Assembly (NCBI GenBank): GCA_944386295.1
Contig: CALXAO010000004.1
Location: 1-42,283 of the forward strand
Source: an uncultured Clostridia bacterium
Lineage (GTDB): Bacteria > Bacillota > Clostridia > Oscillospirales > UBA644
Direction: 5' to 3'
DNA length: 42,283 nucleotides
Every line of letters begins with the position of its first letter. Position 1 is the stretch's first letter. The translations under genes and the position numbers were made by a program. The notes under the pieces are model-generated. The model ran no database searches. It had not been told where the DNA came from and worked only from the letters and a program-made list of their open reading frames with translations. This document shows positions 30,984-40,315 of this stretch, piece by piece.

Positions 30984-31336
30984 ACAAACAACATGTACAA
31001 GCCGCTGTCCGAGCGCTGGATAGCAAAAAGGCCGTCAATATCAAAATTATTGAGATTGAAAAGCTTACTACTTTAGCCGACTGCTTTATTATTTGTAACG
31101 GAACTTCCTCCACCCATGTACGAACCCTAGCTGATGAATGCGAAGCCGCCATGGACGCCATCGCCCATCCGGTCATTCATCGGGAAGGCATGGACGCCGG
31201 GTCCTGGATTCTGCTGGATTATGGAGATATGATTGTGCACATTTACAACCGGGAAGCACGGGCGTTTTACGACCTAGAGAGGTTTTGGAAGGATGGCACC
31301 GAACTTTCCACCGAAGAGTTTTTAGAGAACAAATAA
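30980..31336 (+). CDS. rsfS: Ribosomal silencing factor RsfS
   Basis: A 118-residue factor that binds L14 on the 50S subunit and blocks joining of subunits during starvation. Conserved stretches are DCFIICNGTSSTHVRTLADE, the segment GMDAGSWILLDYGDMIVHIY and REARAFYDLERFW. AGAAAGGA precedes the start, which overlaps the yqeK stop (ATGA). Confidence 0.95.
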   Translation: MNKQHVQAAVRALDSKKAVNIKIIEIEKLTTLADCFIICNGTSSTHVRTLADECEAAMDAIAHPVIHREGMDAGSWILLDYGDMIVHIYNREARAFYDLERFWKDGTELSTEEFLENK

Positions 31337-31351
31337 GGAGTTGACACCGGA

Positions 31352-33757
31352 ATGAACTACGATTTCCGCACCGCCGAAGAAAAATGGCAGAAAATATGGG
31401 AAGAGCAGGGGGTGTTTCGAGCCTCGGAGGACTATACCAAACCTAAATACTTTGCGCTCGTAGAATTTCCCTACCCTTCAGGCAACGGTTTGCACGTGGG
31501 GCATCCTCGACCATACACCGCTATGGACATTGTGGCCAGGAAACGACGCATGGAAGGGTATAACGTCCTTTTTCCCATGGGATGGGATGCCTTCGGCCTG
31601 CCTACCGAAAACTTTGCCATTAAAAATAACATTCACCCGGCTATTGTTACAGCCAACAACGTTGCCCGTTTTAAAAAACAGATTCAGTCCCTGGGATTAT
31701 CCTTTGACTGGTCCCGGGAAGTAAACACTACTGACGAAAACTATTATAAATGGACCCAATGGATTTTTCTGCAGCTCTTTAAGCATGGACTGGCGTATAA
31801 AAAAGAAATGTCCGTAAACTGGTGCACCTCCTGTAAGGTAGTTCTGGCCAACGAGGAAGTGGTTAATGGCGCATGCGAACGCTGCGGTAGCGAGGTTGTT
31901 CGGAAAAACAAAACCCAATGGATGCTGAAAATCACCGATTACGCCCAGCGTTTGCTGGACGATCTGGACACGGTAGACTACATTCCAAGAGTAAAGACCC
32001 AGCAACGTAACTGGATCGGTCGTTCTACCGGCGCCCAGGTTCGATTTAATACTACAGTCGGAGAACCACTTACAGTTTACACTACCCGCCCGGATACTCT
32101 ATTTGGAGCTACTTACATGGTTATTTCTCCCGAACACCCCCTGTTGGAGAAATACAAAAACAAAATCACCAATTATGCTGCTGTAAAAGCCTACCGGGAG
32201 GAAGCCGCCCGGAAAAGCGACTTTGAACGCACTGAATTGGCAAAAGATAAGACCGGCGTGCGTCTGGAGGGCATCGAAGCCGTCAATCCGGTCAACGGGA
32301 CCCAAATCCCTGTATTTGTGTCGGATTACGTACTGATGAGTTACGGTACCGGTGCCATCATGGCTGTTCCCGCCCATGACCAGCGGGACTGGGACTTTGC
32401 AAAGACCTTTGGACTGCCTATGGTAGAAGTGGTAGCTGGAGGCAATATTTCCCAGCAGGCCTACAGTGACATTGCTGAGGGCACTATGGTGAATTCCGGT
32501 TTTCTGGACGGTATGACAGTCATTCAAGCGAAAGAGGCCATTATCGCCTGGCTACAGGAAAAAGGTCTGGGAGAGCCGAAAGTAAACTACAAGCTCCGGG
32601 ATTGGGTCTTTTCCCGGCAGAGATACTGGGGAGAACCAATTCCCATTCTTCACTGTCCTAAATGCGGACAGGTTCCCGTGCCAGAGGATCAACTGCCTTT
32701 GAAACTGCCGGAAGTAGATAATTACGCACCGACCGACAATGGGGAATCTCCTTTAGCAGTTATGGAAGACTGGGTGCAGACCATTTGTCCCATCTGCGGC
32801 GGACCCGCTCGGAGAGAAACCGATACTATGCCCCAATGGGCAGGTTCTTCTTGGTATTTTCTGCGGTACACCGACCCGCACAACAACGCTGCTTTGGCAT
32901 CGCCAGAAGCTCTTCGCTACTGGCTGCCGGTGGACTGGTACAACGGCGGAATGGAACACACCACTCTGCATTTGCTTTATTCCCGCTTCTGGCACAAATT
33001 TCTTTATGATATTGACGTAGTTCCCACAGCAGAACCATATTCCAAGCGAACCTCCCATGGTATGATTCTGGGCGCCAATGGAGAAAAAATGTCCAAGTCC
33101 CGGGGGAATGTAGTTAACCCCGACGATGTCGTAGCTGAATATGGCGCCGACACTCTGCGGCTGTATGAAATGTTTATCGGAGATTTTGAAAAGTCCGCTC
33201 CTTGGTCCACCGAAGGTGTTAAGGGCTGCAAGCGGTTTTTGGAACGGGTCTGGAATCTAAACCGGTATGTCACCCAGGAAAACAAACTGTCGGCTGAATT
33301 GGAAACCGAATTCCATAAAACCATCAAAAAAGTCTCGGAAGACATTGAAAACCTGAAATTCAACACAGCAATTGCGGCTCTGATGACCCTGCTTAACAAA
33401 ATTACGGATAAGGGAAATCTGACCCGGGAGGAGTTGCGGATTTATTTATTACTGCTTAACCCCTTCGCCCCACACATGACCGAGGAAATGTGGCAGACAC
33501 ATGGCTTTGCCGGGCTGATGGCAACTGCGGAATGGCCCAAGTGGGAAGCCGACAAGCTTATTGATACAGAAATTTCCATTCCTGTGCAGGTCAACGGCAA
33601 ACTACGGACCCTGTTGAAAACTGTACCCGGTGCTGACCCCGAAGTTCTAAAGAAGCAGGCCAAAGCCGACCCCAAAGTAGCCGCTCAGTTGGCGGGTAAA
33701 AATGTTGTTAAGGAGATTTACATTCCCGATAAAATGATCAATTTTGTCGTTCGGTAA
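31352..33757 (+). CDS. leuS: Leucyl-tRNA synthetase
   Basis: An 801-residue class I synthetase that charges tRNA-Leu. The HIGH motif appears as [13 protein letters not shown] (48-51 core), the editing domain is present (about 220-420, including [20 protein letters not shown]), two CxxC pairs (CPKCG, CPICGG) lie near 434 and 478, and KMSKS near 579 sits in [18 protein letters not shown]. The anticodon-binding domain and short C-terminal domain follow. AAGGAG stands 11 bases before the ATG. It is the last gene of the operon, 15 bases after rsfS. No T-box leader is present, so its expression follows the whole operon. Confidence 0.96.
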   Translation: MNYDFRTAEEKWQKIWEEQGVFRASEDYTKPKYFALVEFPYPSGNGLHVGHPRPYTAMDIVARKRRMEGYNVLFPMGWDAFGLPTENFAIKNNIHPAIVTANNVARFKKQIQSLGLSFDWSREVNTTDENYYKWTQWIFLQLFKHGLAYKKEMSVNWCTSCKVVLANEEVVNGACERCGSEVVRKNKTQWMLKITDYAQRLLDDLDTVDYIPRVKTQQRNWIGRSTGAQVRFNTTVGEPLTVYTTRPDTLFGATYMVISPEHPLLEKYKNKITNYAAVKAYREEAARKSDFERTELAKDKTGVRLEGIEAVNPVNGTQIPVFVSDYVLMSYGTGAIMAVPAHDQRDWDFAKTFGLPMVEVVAGGNISQQAYSDIAEGTMVNSGFLDGMTVIQAKEAIIAWLQEKGLGEPKVNYKLRDWVFSRQRYWGEPIPILHCPKCGQVPVPEDQLPLKLPEVDNYAPTDNGESPLAVMEDWVQTICPICGGPARRETDTMPQWAGSSWYFLRYTDPHNNAALASPEALRYWLPVDWYNGGMEHTTLHLLYSRFWHKFLYDIDVVPTAEPYSKRTSHGMILGANGEKMSKSRGNVVNPDDVVAEYGADTLRLYEMFIGDFEKSAPWSTEGVKGCKRFLERVWNLNRYVTQENKLSAELETEFHKTIKKVSEDIENLKFNTAIAALMTLLNKITDKGNLTREELRIYLLLLNPFAPHMTEEMWQTHGFAGLMATAEWPKWEADKLIDTEISIPVQVNGKLRTLLKTVPGADPEVLKKQAKADPKVAAQLAGKNVVKEIYIPDKMINFVVR

Positions 33758-33764
33758 TTTAAAA

Positions 33765-33788
33765 CCGCCTCCCGATGCCGGGAGGCGG
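33765..33788 (+). terminator. Stem-loop after leuS
   Basis: A 9-bp GC-rich stem (CCGCCTCCC with GGGAGGCGG) and a 6-nt loop begin 8 bases after the leuS stop. The plus-strand tail is not T-rich; on the minus strand the stem is followed by TTTTAAATT, so it may also serve the opposite direction. Confidence 0.6.
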
Positions 33789-33802
33789 ATCTATCCAAAA
33801 TA

Positions 33803-33839
33803 TAAAAAACCGGAATCAGGAAAATTATCCTATTCCGGT
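33803..33839 (-). terminator. Terminator of the small membrane protein gene
   Basis: On the minus strand a 12-bp stem (ACCGGAAT and AGGA with their complements, one bulge) is followed by TTTTTTATATTTT. The stop codon of the small gene (33825-33827) lies in the loop. This is a textbook intrinsic terminator facing the minus strand. Confidence 0.85.
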
Positions 33840-33998
33840 GTTTGGCGGAAGAAAAGAATCGGTCACCCAGACAGCGTCCGTCTGTTCCGCCGGGAGGGAC
33901 GCACGACTTCGGTTCCTACCCTCGTAAATCAAGCAAAATACTACCAAAGCAAGGGCAAGGACAAGAAGAACCAGCGTCAGAAGTCCTTTTGTCTTCAT
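33825..33998 (-). CDS. Small single-pass membrane protein, unknown function
   Basis: A 57-residue protein starting MKTKGLLTLVLLVLALALVV. Residues about 5-24 form one membrane helix, followed by a basic stretch (EGRNRSR) and a short polar tail ending NTGIG. No known family is recognised. The case for a real gene is strong: promoter TTGACG-17-TAAACT, AGAGG 6 bases before the ATG, and an intrinsic terminator whose loop holds the stop codon, all on the minus strand between two plus-strand operons. The helix has no lipobox or clear signal-peptidase site, although the Cys near position 22 is worth noting. Topology is probably N-in with the tail outside, or the reverse given the basic residues after the helix. 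Possible roles are a membrane-complex regulator or a type I toxin-like peptide; neither is supported directly. Confidence 0.7.
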   Translation of the reverse strand: MKTKGLLTLVLLVLALALVVFCLIYEGRNRSRASLPAEQTDAVWVTDSFLPPNTGIG

Positions 33999-34033
33999 GT
34001 ATACCTCTTTCTGAGACAACTGTCCCTATCTAT

Positions 34034-34062
34034 AGTTTACCGCAATTTTCTGTTTCCGTCAA
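34034..34062 (-). promoter_or_regulatory. Promoter of the small membrane protein gene
   Basis: On the minus strand TTGACG (34062-34057), a 17-nt spacer and TAAACT (34039-34034), 35 bases before the ATG at 33998. Confidence 0.65.
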
Positions 34063-34108
34063 GAGTCTTTCAAAAATTTCGTTTTTTTGTTACAAAGGAG
34101 CGTTTTTA

Positions 34109-35284
34109 ATGAATTTTGCACACCGCACAGAAGGCGTTCATCCTTCCGCTGTTCGGGAAATTTTTAAAGTCATCGGACAGCCCGGCGTTATTTCCTTTGC
34201 CGGGGGAAATCCAGATCCCGCAACCTTTCCTGCCGCAGACATAGAACGGCTGTCCAGCCAGATTTTAAGGAAGGAACCTGCCCTGGCCCTGCAGTACAGC
34301 GTTACGGAAGGCTACGGCCCACTGCGGGAAAAGCTGGCTGACAGGCTAAAACATCAGCGTATTGGTAGTTCCTCCGACCGTGTATTGATTGTCACCGGAG
34401 GACAGCAGGGTATTGACCTGACCTGCCGAATTTTCTGCAATGAAGGAGATACTGTTTTTTGTGAAGATCCAAGCTTTGTAGGAGCGCTCAACGCCTTTCG
34501 GCTCTCTGGGGTCCGTCTGCGGGGAATCCCTGTCCAGCAGGACGGTATGGACATGGATGCACTGGAGCAGGCACTGCAGCAGGAAAAAAGGGGAAAACTG
34601 ATCTACACAATTCCAACCTTTCAGAACCCCACAGGTATTACCATGTCGATTGAAAAGCGACAGAAACTATATGATCTGGCCCTGCAATACGGCGTAGTTA
34701 TTTTAGAGGACAACCCCTACGGTGACCTGCGTTTTTTCGGAGAAGAGGTTCCTGCAATCAAAACCTTGGACACGGAAGGAATTGTAATTTATTGTTCTTC
34801 CTTTTCCAAGATTCTTTCCCCTGGCATACGTATAGGTTATCTTTGTCTGAATGAGGCTGCAGCTGCCAAAATTGTTTTAGCAAAACAGGCTGCAGACGTA
34901 CATACCAATATTTTCTTTCAGCTTCTGGTAAACCGGTATTTAGAGGAATGTGACCTAGATGGACATATTTCTTTTATCCGCAGCCTTTACAGGCACAAGT
35001 ACAGTATTTTGTTAGAGGAATTGAAACAGAACCTGCCGGCTGGAATTTCCTTTACGCAGCCAGAGGGAGGCATCTTTGTTTGGTGCACGGTTCCCGGCAT
35101 TCGGGACAAGAATCTTGTCGCCCGGCTGATGGAACAAAAACTGGCGGTTGTTCCGGGAAGTGCTTTCCGCACAGACGATAATGCACCCTGTGACAGCATA
35201 CGCCTGAACTATTCCATGCCTACCGAAGAACAGCTCCAACAAGGCTGTCGAATTTTAGGAGAAACAATCGGCTCTCTGGTGTAA
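34109..35284 (+). CDS. PLP-dependent aminotransferase, class I/II
   Basis: A 391-residue fold-type I aminotransferase. The pyridoxal lysine is in SSFSKILSPGIRIGY near 230-237. Other landmarks are ISFAGGNPDPATFP near the N-terminus, VTGGQQGIDL, IPTFQNPTGI, EDNPYGDLRF and the substrate-carboxylate arginine near the end in CDSIRLNYSM. The pattern is closest to the 2-aminoadipate/kynurenine-type aminotransferases (LysN-like) that act on several amino acids; exact specificity is unclear. I start at 34109 with AAAGGAG 8 bases upstream; a longer frame reaching back to 33842 is not translated because it runs across the divergent small gene. The next gene begins 10 bases after its stop. Confidence 0.9.
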   Translation: MNFAHRTEGVHPSAVREIFKVIGQPGVISFAGGNPDPATFPAADIERLSSQILRKEPALALQYSVTEGYGPLREKLADRLKHQRIGSSSDRVLIVTGGQQGIDLTCRIFCNEGDTVFCEDPSFVGALNAFRLSGVRLRGIPVQQDGMDMDALEQALQQEKRGKLIYTIPTFQNPTGITMSIEKRQKLYDLALQYGVVILEDNPYGDLRFFGEEVPAIKTLDTEGIVIYCSSFSKILSPGIRIGYLCLNEAAAAKIVLAKQAADVHTNIFFQLLVNRYLEECDLDGHISFIRSLYRHKYSILLEELKQNLPAGISFTQPEGGIFVWCTVPGIRDKNLVARLMEQKLAVVPGSAFRTDDNAPCDSIRLNYSMPTEEQLQQGCRILGETIGSLV

Positions 35285-35294
35285 AGGAGTTTTC

Positions 35295-35990
35295 ATGAAA
35301 GACAGTAACATTCTTATCGTCTCCCTGTCTCACCGGCTTCGGGATTATGCCCTGCATTTACGGCAGGAGGGGAGTCTCCCGGTGGATGCGCCTGATATGG
35401 AAACTGCTCTGGAATTTTTGAAAAACCGGGATTTCCACATGGATCTTTTGCTGCTGGATCTGGAAGGAGATGGCAGGGAGGGTTTGGCAATGATTGAACA
35501 AATCCGTCGCTTTTCCTCCCTTCCAATTTTGGTAACCGCCGACCGGGAGCCTCGGAATCTGCTGTTGCGGGCTGCCCAGCGGGGGGCGGATGACGGCCTT
35601 TGCTTTCCTTTTTCCCACTTGCTGCTGGATCGAAAGGCCGAGGCAATTTTAAACCGAAAAGGGAAAACCTTTTCGCCGGAAATTCTGGCCGTAGGCCCTT
35701 TTTTAGCCGATGGAAGAGCCCATGAAATCTGCCTTGATAATAAGCCTCTGCCCCTTAGCCCTCGGGAATACGACTTACTGCTGTATTTACTTCGCACAGA
35801 AGGAGACGCCTTGAGTCGGGAACGGATTTTGGCAAATGTCTGGGAATCGGACTATCCGGGTGGCACTCGCACTGTAGATACTCAGATCAAGCAGTTGCGC
35901 GCTAAATTAGGAGAATGGGCCGATTGTATTCAAACTGTCCGAAAAGTAGGCTATCGCATGAGAATCCGAAAGGAGGACGGAGACGAATGA
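35295..35990 (+). CDS. Orphan OmpR-family response regulator with degenerate receiver
   Basis: A 231-residue transcription factor: receiver-like domain (about 1-120) plus winged-helix DNA-binding domain (about 135-228, LSPREYDLLLYLLRTEGDAL and VDTQIKQLRAKLGEW, ending IQTVRKVGYRM). In a normal receiver the start reads ILIVDDE; here it reads ILIVSLS, so the acidic metal-binding pair is gone. The phosphoacceptor Asp is kept in LLLLDLEGD near 55 and the Thr in ILVTAD, but the conserved Lys of the TKPF motif is replaced (LCFPFS). Such receivers usually work without phosphorylation. No histidine kinase is adjacent. It overlaps recD2 by 4 bases and so is expressed with a DNA helicase and an aminotransferase. 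Target genes are unknown. Confidence 0.85.
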   Translation: MKDSNILIVSLSHRLRDYALHLRQEGSLPVDAPDMETALEFLKNRDFHMDLLLLDLEGDGREGLAMIEQIRRFSSLPILVTADREPRNLLLRAAQRGADDGLCFPFSHLLLDRKAEAILNRKGKTFSPEILAVGPFLADGRAHEICLDNKPLPLSPREYDLLLYLLRTEGDALSRERILANVWESDYPGGTRTVDTQIKQLRAKLGEWADCIQTVRKVGYRMRIRKEDGDE

Positions 35991-38170
35991 CGATAAGCGG
36001 CGTAGTAGACAAAATTATTTACCGAAACGCAGACAACGGCTACACAGTCCTCAGTCTGGAAACCCCAGAAGGAGAACTTTCCACGGTTGGAATTCTTCCC
36101 CTGGTAGCGGAAGGCGAACAGATTGAAATCGAAGGCGATTATGTAAACAACGCAAAATACGGACGTCAGTTCGTGGTCACAACCTTTACCAGCCGTTTAC
36201 CCATAGAGGAAACCGCCATTCTCAGGTACCTCTCCTCCGGAATTGTCAAGGGAATCCGGGCCAAAACTGCCCGGTTACTAGTAGAAACTTTCGGGCCTTC
36301 TACTCTGGAAGTAATTGAAAACGAACCGGAAAAGCTTTCTCAGATTCGGGGAATTTCTCCTGAACGTGCCGAAAACATTTCAAGGAGCATGAAAGAAAAT
36401 ATCGGCGTTAAAACGGTTCTTCTGTATTTTCAGCAATTTTCCATAACCCCCACGGTGGCTTTTAAAATTTACAAACAATTTGGACTGGCGGCCTATGATA
36501 TTCTTCGAGCCAACCCCTACCGACTCTGCGAAATTCAGGGCATTGGTTTTGAGAAAGCCGATCAGATGGCCGAAAGTATGGGCTTTGACCGAACTTCTCC
36601 CTTTCGACTTCGGGCAGGGATCCAATATATTCTTACTCAAAACCTATACAACAACGGTCACACCTTTATTCCCCGGGATAAGCTTGCGGCTACCGCACAG
36701 CCGTTTTTGGATGCAGAAGAGACAGATATCTATACTGTTCTGGATGCCCTGTGTGCCGACGGAACTTTGGAATATGTACCGAAAATTGGGAATGCCGACG
36801 GTATTTACTTAAAATGGGTTTACGAATGCGAACGGAACGTGGCAAACCGAGTACTACTGGCTTCCCGGTTCTACGACGATTACACGGGCGATTTTGCCCG
36901 AGATATTGAAACTATTGAACAAGAACTGGAATTAACCCTGGCCGAAAAGCAGAAGCTGGCTGTCCGGGAATCGGCCTGCCACCAGATGATGATTCTTACC
37001 GGCGGACCCGGCACGGGAAAAACAACCACACTGCGGGCCATAATTCGTCTATTGGAAACAAAAGGAGAGTCAGTAGCCCTAGCCGCGCCCACGGGACGGG
37101 CAGCCAAACGGGCAGGAGAACTGACCGGAAAAGAAGCAAAGACAATTCACCGGCTTCTGGAATACACTCCTCAGGGCACTGAATACACTTTTTTGCGTAA
37201 CCACGCAAACCCTCTACCCTACGACGCTGTCATCATCGACGAAAGCTCTATGGTAGACCTGTGGTTATTTGACCACTTACTGGATGCCTTGCCCGTCAAC
37301 AGCCGGCTAATCCTGGTGGGGGATGTAAACCAGCTTCCCCCGGTGGGTCCAGGCAGCGTACTTAAGGACATTATCGGCAGTAATTTAATCCCCTGCGTTG
37401 CATTGACCGAAATTTTCCGACAGGCGAAGGAAAGCTTGATTGTTACAAACGCCCACCGAATTCTAAACGGCGAACTTCCAGTGCTTACGGACGTCAAGCG
37501 AGACTTTTTTTACCTGCGGACCAACACCCCAGAGGAAACAGTGGAAAAAACCGTAGAATTGGCGGCAGTTCGCCTGCCGGCTGCTTACGGCTTTTCTCCC
37601 GAAACCGATATTCAAGTCCTTTGTCCTTCCCGGAAAGGCCCTACTGGCACTGCGGCCTTAAACTTAGCGTTGAAGGAACGAATTAACCCTTCCGTCCGAG
37701 GCAAAAAGGAATTTCCCTTCCGGGACATGATATTCCGGGAAGGAGACAAAGTAATGCAGACCAAAAATAATTACGATCTGGTAACCGAACATGACAGCGG
37801 AGAATTGGATACTGGCGTATACAATGGAGACCTGGGTATTATAGAACGGGTTTCTGCCCAGCAGGAAAGCGTTACGGTTCGTTTTGATGACCGGATAGTG
37901 GTCTACCCCTCCGAAAATTTGGAGGAGCTGGAACCAGCCTACGCCGTAACAGTGCACAAAAGTCAAGGAAGTGAATTCAACGCCGTTATTTTGCCCCTAT
38001 TGGAAGGTCCAGACCTACTTTATACCCGCAATCTGCTTTATACCGCTGTTACTCGGGCAAAACGACTGCTGATTCTTGTGGGCTCGACCCTGAAAATTTC
38101 CCAAATGCTCCGAAGCCAGGCCGCCGACAAACGTTATAGCGGTCTGAAGTTTATGCTTCAGGGGCTGTAA
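35987..38170 (+). CDS. recD2: RecD2-type ATP-dependent DNA helicase
   Basis: A 727-residue superfamily 1B 5'-3' helicase with a role in DNA repair and replication-fork maintenance, working without RecBC. The N-terminal domain (VDKIIYRNADNGYTVLSLET) is followed by helix-hairpin-helix-like repeats (GIRAKTARLLVETFG, IRGISPERAENI, IQGIGFEKADQMAESMG). Walker A is GGPGTGKTTTLRAI near 338, the Walker B segment is AVIIDESSMVDLWLFDHLLD near 415, and a late motif is TVHKSQGSEFNAV near 654. AAAGGAGG is 10 bases before the ATG at 35987, which overlaps the regulator's stop (ATGA). Length matches the family. Confidence 0.94.
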   Translation: MTISGVVDKIIYRNADNGYTVLSLETPEGELSTVGILPLVAEGEQIEIEGDYVNNAKYGRQFVVTTFTSRLPIEETAILRYLSSGIVKGIRAKTARLLVETFGPSTLEVIENEPEKLSQIRGISPERAENISRSMKENIGVKTVLLYFQQFSITPTVAFKIYKQFGLAAYDILRANPYRLCEIQGIGFEKADQMAESMGFDRTSPFRLRAGIQYILTQNLYNNGHTFIPRDKLAATAQPFLDAEETDIYTVLDALCADGTLEYVPKIGNADGIYLKWVYECERNVANRVLLASRFYDDYTGDFARDIETIEQELELTLAEKQKLAVRESACHQMMILTGGPGTGKTTTLRAIIRLLETKGESVALAAPTGRAAKRAGELTGKEAKTIHRLLEYTPQGTEYTFLRNHANPLPYDAVIIDESSMVDLWLFDHLLDALPVNSRLILVGDVNQLPPVGPGSVLKDIIGSNLIPCVALTEIFRQAKESLIVTNAHRILNGELPVLTDVKRDFFYLRTNTPEETVEKTVELAAVRLPAAYGFSPETDIQVLCPSRKGPTGTAALNLALKERINPSVRGKKEFPFRDMIFREGDKVMQTKNNYDLVTEHDSGELDTGVYNGDLGIIERVSAQQESVTVRFDDRIVVYPSENLEELEPAYAVTVHKSQGSEFNAVILPLLEGPDLLYTRNLLYTAVTRAKRLLILVGSTLKISQMLRSQAADKRYSGLKFMLQGL

Positions 38171-38191
38171 TATACGAAAGGAACGCCATAA

Positions 38192-39031
38192 ATGTCTGAT
38201 TTGACCAGTCCCAAACAAATTTCCGCACTGCTGGAACGCTACGGCTTTCGGTTTTCCAAAGCTCTGGGGCAGAATTTTCTGATTTCTCCACATATTCCGG
38301 TCAAAATTGCCGAAAACGCCGGATTGACTCCTGAAACAACAGTGTTGGAAATTGGCCCAGGCATCGGAAGTTTGACCCGGGAGCTCTCCCTGCGAGCCAA
38401 GCGAGTACTAACAGTAGAGGTAGATCCCCGGCTTTACCCCCTGTTAAACGAAACTCTGGCGGATTATCCGAATGTAACACTGGTTCGGAAGGATATTCTC
38501 AAAACCGATCTGCAGAAATTACTGGAGGGCGAAACCGACCCTGTGGTCTGCGCCAATCTTCCCTACAATATTACAACCCCTATTCTTATGCATCTGCTCC
38601 GCAATGGTCCGCGGTTCCGGTCTATCACTGTTATGGTGCAAAAAGAAGTCGCACAACGCTTCTGTGCCAAACGGGGAAGCAAAGTTTACGGGGCAGTAAC
38701 CTTGCTGTTACAATGGTACACCCGTCCCGAATTGCTGTTTAACGTCCCCTCCACCTGCTTCATGCCTCGTCCCCGAGTAGAATCGGCAGTGCTGCATCTA
38801 AAAGCCATCGACCCTCCCTATGATACCGACCCTGACCGGATGTTTTGCCTGATTCGAGCAGGGTTTGCCCTTCGCCGCAAAACACTGCAAAATAATCTGG
38901 CCGCCCTTGGAATTTCCAAACAGGAAACCGCTGAGGCCCTGACCGCTTTTGGTTTGACTTCCTCTGCCCGGGCAGAAGATTTAACGTTGGAAAATTTTGC
39001 CGCCCTAGCAAATCGATTTTCCATACAATAA
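38192..39031 (+). CDS. rsmA: 16S rRNA dimethyladenosine transferase (RsmA/KsgA)
   Basis: A 279-residue SAM-dependent methyltransferase that dimethylates the two adjacent adenosines in the 3' terminal helix of 16S rRNA late in 30S assembly. Conserved segments are KALGQNFLISPHIP near 28, the SAM loop LEIGPGIGSLTREL near 52, VEVDPRLYPLL, and the catalytic NLPYNITTPIL near 121. The C-terminal FALRRKTLQNNL is typical. GAAAGGA lies upstream of the ATG, 21 bases after recD2. It is the last gene of the unit. Confidence 0.96.
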   Translation: MSDLTSPKQISALLERYGFRFSKALGQNFLISPHIPVKIAENAGLTPETTVLEIGPGIGSLTRELSLRAKRVLTVEVDPRLYPLLNETLADYPNVTLVRKDILKTDLQKLLEGETDPVVCANLPYNITTPILMHLLRNGPRFRSITVMVQKEVAQRFCAKRGSKVYGAVTLLLQWYTRPELLFNVPSTCFMPRPRVESAVLHLKAIDPPYDTDPDRMFCLIRAGFALRRKTLQNNLAALGISKQETAEALTAFGLTSSARAEDLTLENFAALANRFSIQ

Positions 39032-39067
39032 AAAAGCCGACTTGTGGCAATTCACAGCCGGCTTTTT
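39031..39067. terminator. Bidirectional terminator after rsmA
   Basis: AAAAAGCCG (39031-39039) pairs with CGGCTTTTT (39059-39067), with an inner GTG/CAC pairing. The A-run and T-run flanks make it usable from both sides: for rsmA on the plus strand and for the small RHH gene on the minus strand. Confidence 0.85.
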
Positions 39068-39135
39068 TCTATCGAGAAACGAAAGAACTAAAACAAGAAA
39101 AAATAATGAATTGGGCCGCTCCAATTCTTGCAGAG

Positions 39136-39306
39136 TTACAGAAGGGCTATATATAAGGAAGCCTCTGGATTGCGTTTCCGTCGGCGCACGCATTCGGTAA
39201 GCAAATACTTGAGAGAGCGAAAATCGTCCTCTGCCCAAGCAGCCAATTCGCGGTACAGTGTATCCGACAGACGGAGAGGAATTTGTTTCTTCCGGTTTTC
39301 GCTCAT
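39136..39306 (-). CDS. Small ribbon-helix-helix (Arc-like) protein
   Basis: A 56-residue protein with the ribbon-helix-helix pattern: MSENRKKQIPLRLSDTLYRE (beta strand with alternating residues, then helix A), ELAAWAEDDFRSLKYLLTEC (helix B), and a basic tail VRRRKRN. Arc/MetJ-type proteins dimerise and put the strand in the DNA major groove. It starts one base after the SPFH gene stop, with no strong RBS of its own, so its translation is probably coupled. The palindrome in the promoter of this two-gene unit (40329-40351) is a plausible target; that link is inference. Confidence 0.75.
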   Translation of the reverse strand: MSENRKKQIPLRLSDTLYRELAAWAEDDFRSLKYLLTECVRRRKRNPEASLYIALL

Positions 39307-39307
39307 T

Positions 39308-40309
39308 TTAATACAGACTACCAGAATTAACAATTGGCTGCGCGTCATGATTGCCGCAGAGAACCACCAGCAGATTGGACACCATAGCCGCTTTCCGCTC
39401 CTCGTCTAAAGCAACCACTTGATTTTCGCTAAGCCGCTCCAAAGCCATTTCCACCATGCCAACCGCCCCGTCCACAATCATTTTTCGGGCATCAACAATA
39501 GCCGACGCCTGCTGCCGTTGAAGCATAACTGCTGCAATTTCAGTGGCATAAGCCAAATAGGTAATCCGCGCTTCCACAATTTCAATCCCCGCTTCCCCCA
39601 CCCGGGATTGAATTTCTTCCCGAATCCGAGCTGCAACAACGTCGCTGGAACCGCGAAGACTTCCGTCGTCGGCGACGCCGTCTCCCGTAGTATCCACATT
39701 GGGAGCCACATCGTAAGGGTACAGCCGGACAATATTGCGTAGGGCGCTGTCACATTGCAACGACAAAAATTCTTTATAATTATCTACATGAAAAACCGCC
39801 TTAGCGGTATCCACAATCCGCCAGGTAACCGCAATCCCGATTTCAATAGGATTGCCCAGACAGTCATTAATTTTTTGACGATTATTACTTAAGGTCATAA
39901 TCTTGAGAGAAAGCTTCTTGCTGGGAATTTCCAAGGAAGTGGCGGCAACGGCTGACAGAGACAAATTATTCACATCTCCGCTTTGATTAAGTTTGGTTTT
40001 CGCCGCTGGATTAACTGCGACACAAAAAGGATTAATATAATAAAACCCATCCCCTTTCAAAGTACCTACGTACCGGCCGAACAGAGTCAGCACCAGCGCC
40101 TCCTGGGGTTTGAGAATCCGCAGCCCGCAAAGAGGAATCCAGCCGAGACACAATACAACCAGGCTGACAATAAACAAAATCGGGGATGCCCCCTTTTCCA
40201 AGAAAATCGCACCGAAAACACAGCCAACTGTAGCTAAAAGGTATAATAGGATAACTAGAAGCAGTACCGCCATACCATGTTTTCTGTGTTCCAGAATTTT
40301 TTCGTTCAT
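39308..40309 (-). CDS. SPFH/band-7 (stomatin-prohibitin-flotillin) membrane protein
   Basis: A 333-residue protein. Two hydrophobic segments at about 12-36 and 42-64 form an N-terminal hairpin anchor. The SPFH domain follows: ILKPQEALVLTLFGRYVGTL, GNPIEIGIAVTWRIVDTAKA with VFHVDNYKEF, SDVVAARIREEIQSRVGEAG and IEIVEARITYLAYATEIAAV. A helical region (MLQRQQASAIVDARKMIVDG) ends in a short tail LLVVLCGNHDAQPIVNSGSL. The D-rich insert VDTTGDGVADDGSLR near 208 is typical of a bacterial subgroup. SPFH proteins build membrane microdomain scaffolds or stabilise membrane protein complexes. The ATG has GGAGG upstream. It is the first gene of a two-gene unit with the RHH protein. Confidence 0.9.
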   Translation of the reverse strand: MNEKILEHRKHGMAVLLLVILLYLLATVGCVFGAIFLEKGASPILFIVSLVVLCLGWIPLCGLRILKPQEALVLTLFGRYVGTLKGDGFYYINPFCVAVNPAAKTKLNQSGDVNNLSLSAVAATSLEIPSKKLSLKIMTLSNNRQKINDCLGNPIEIGIAVTWRIVDTAKAVFHVDNYKEFLSLQCDSALRNIVRLYPYDVAPNVDTTGDGVADDGSLRGSSDVVAARIREEIQSRVGEAGIEIVEARITYLAYATEIAAVMLQRQQASAIVDARKMIVDGAVGMVEMALERLSENQVVALDEERKAAMVSNLLVVLCGNHDAQPIVNSGSLY

Positions 40310-40315
40310 AACAAA

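Noticed and set aside
31337..31351. T-box riboswitch in front of leuS
   Set aside because: Only 15 bases separate rsfS and leuS, far too few for a T-box leader.
33842..34108. 89-codon N-terminal extension of the aminotransferase
   Set aside because: It runs antisense through the small membrane protein gene and its promoter; the ATG at 34109 has a strong RBS and gives a normal family length.
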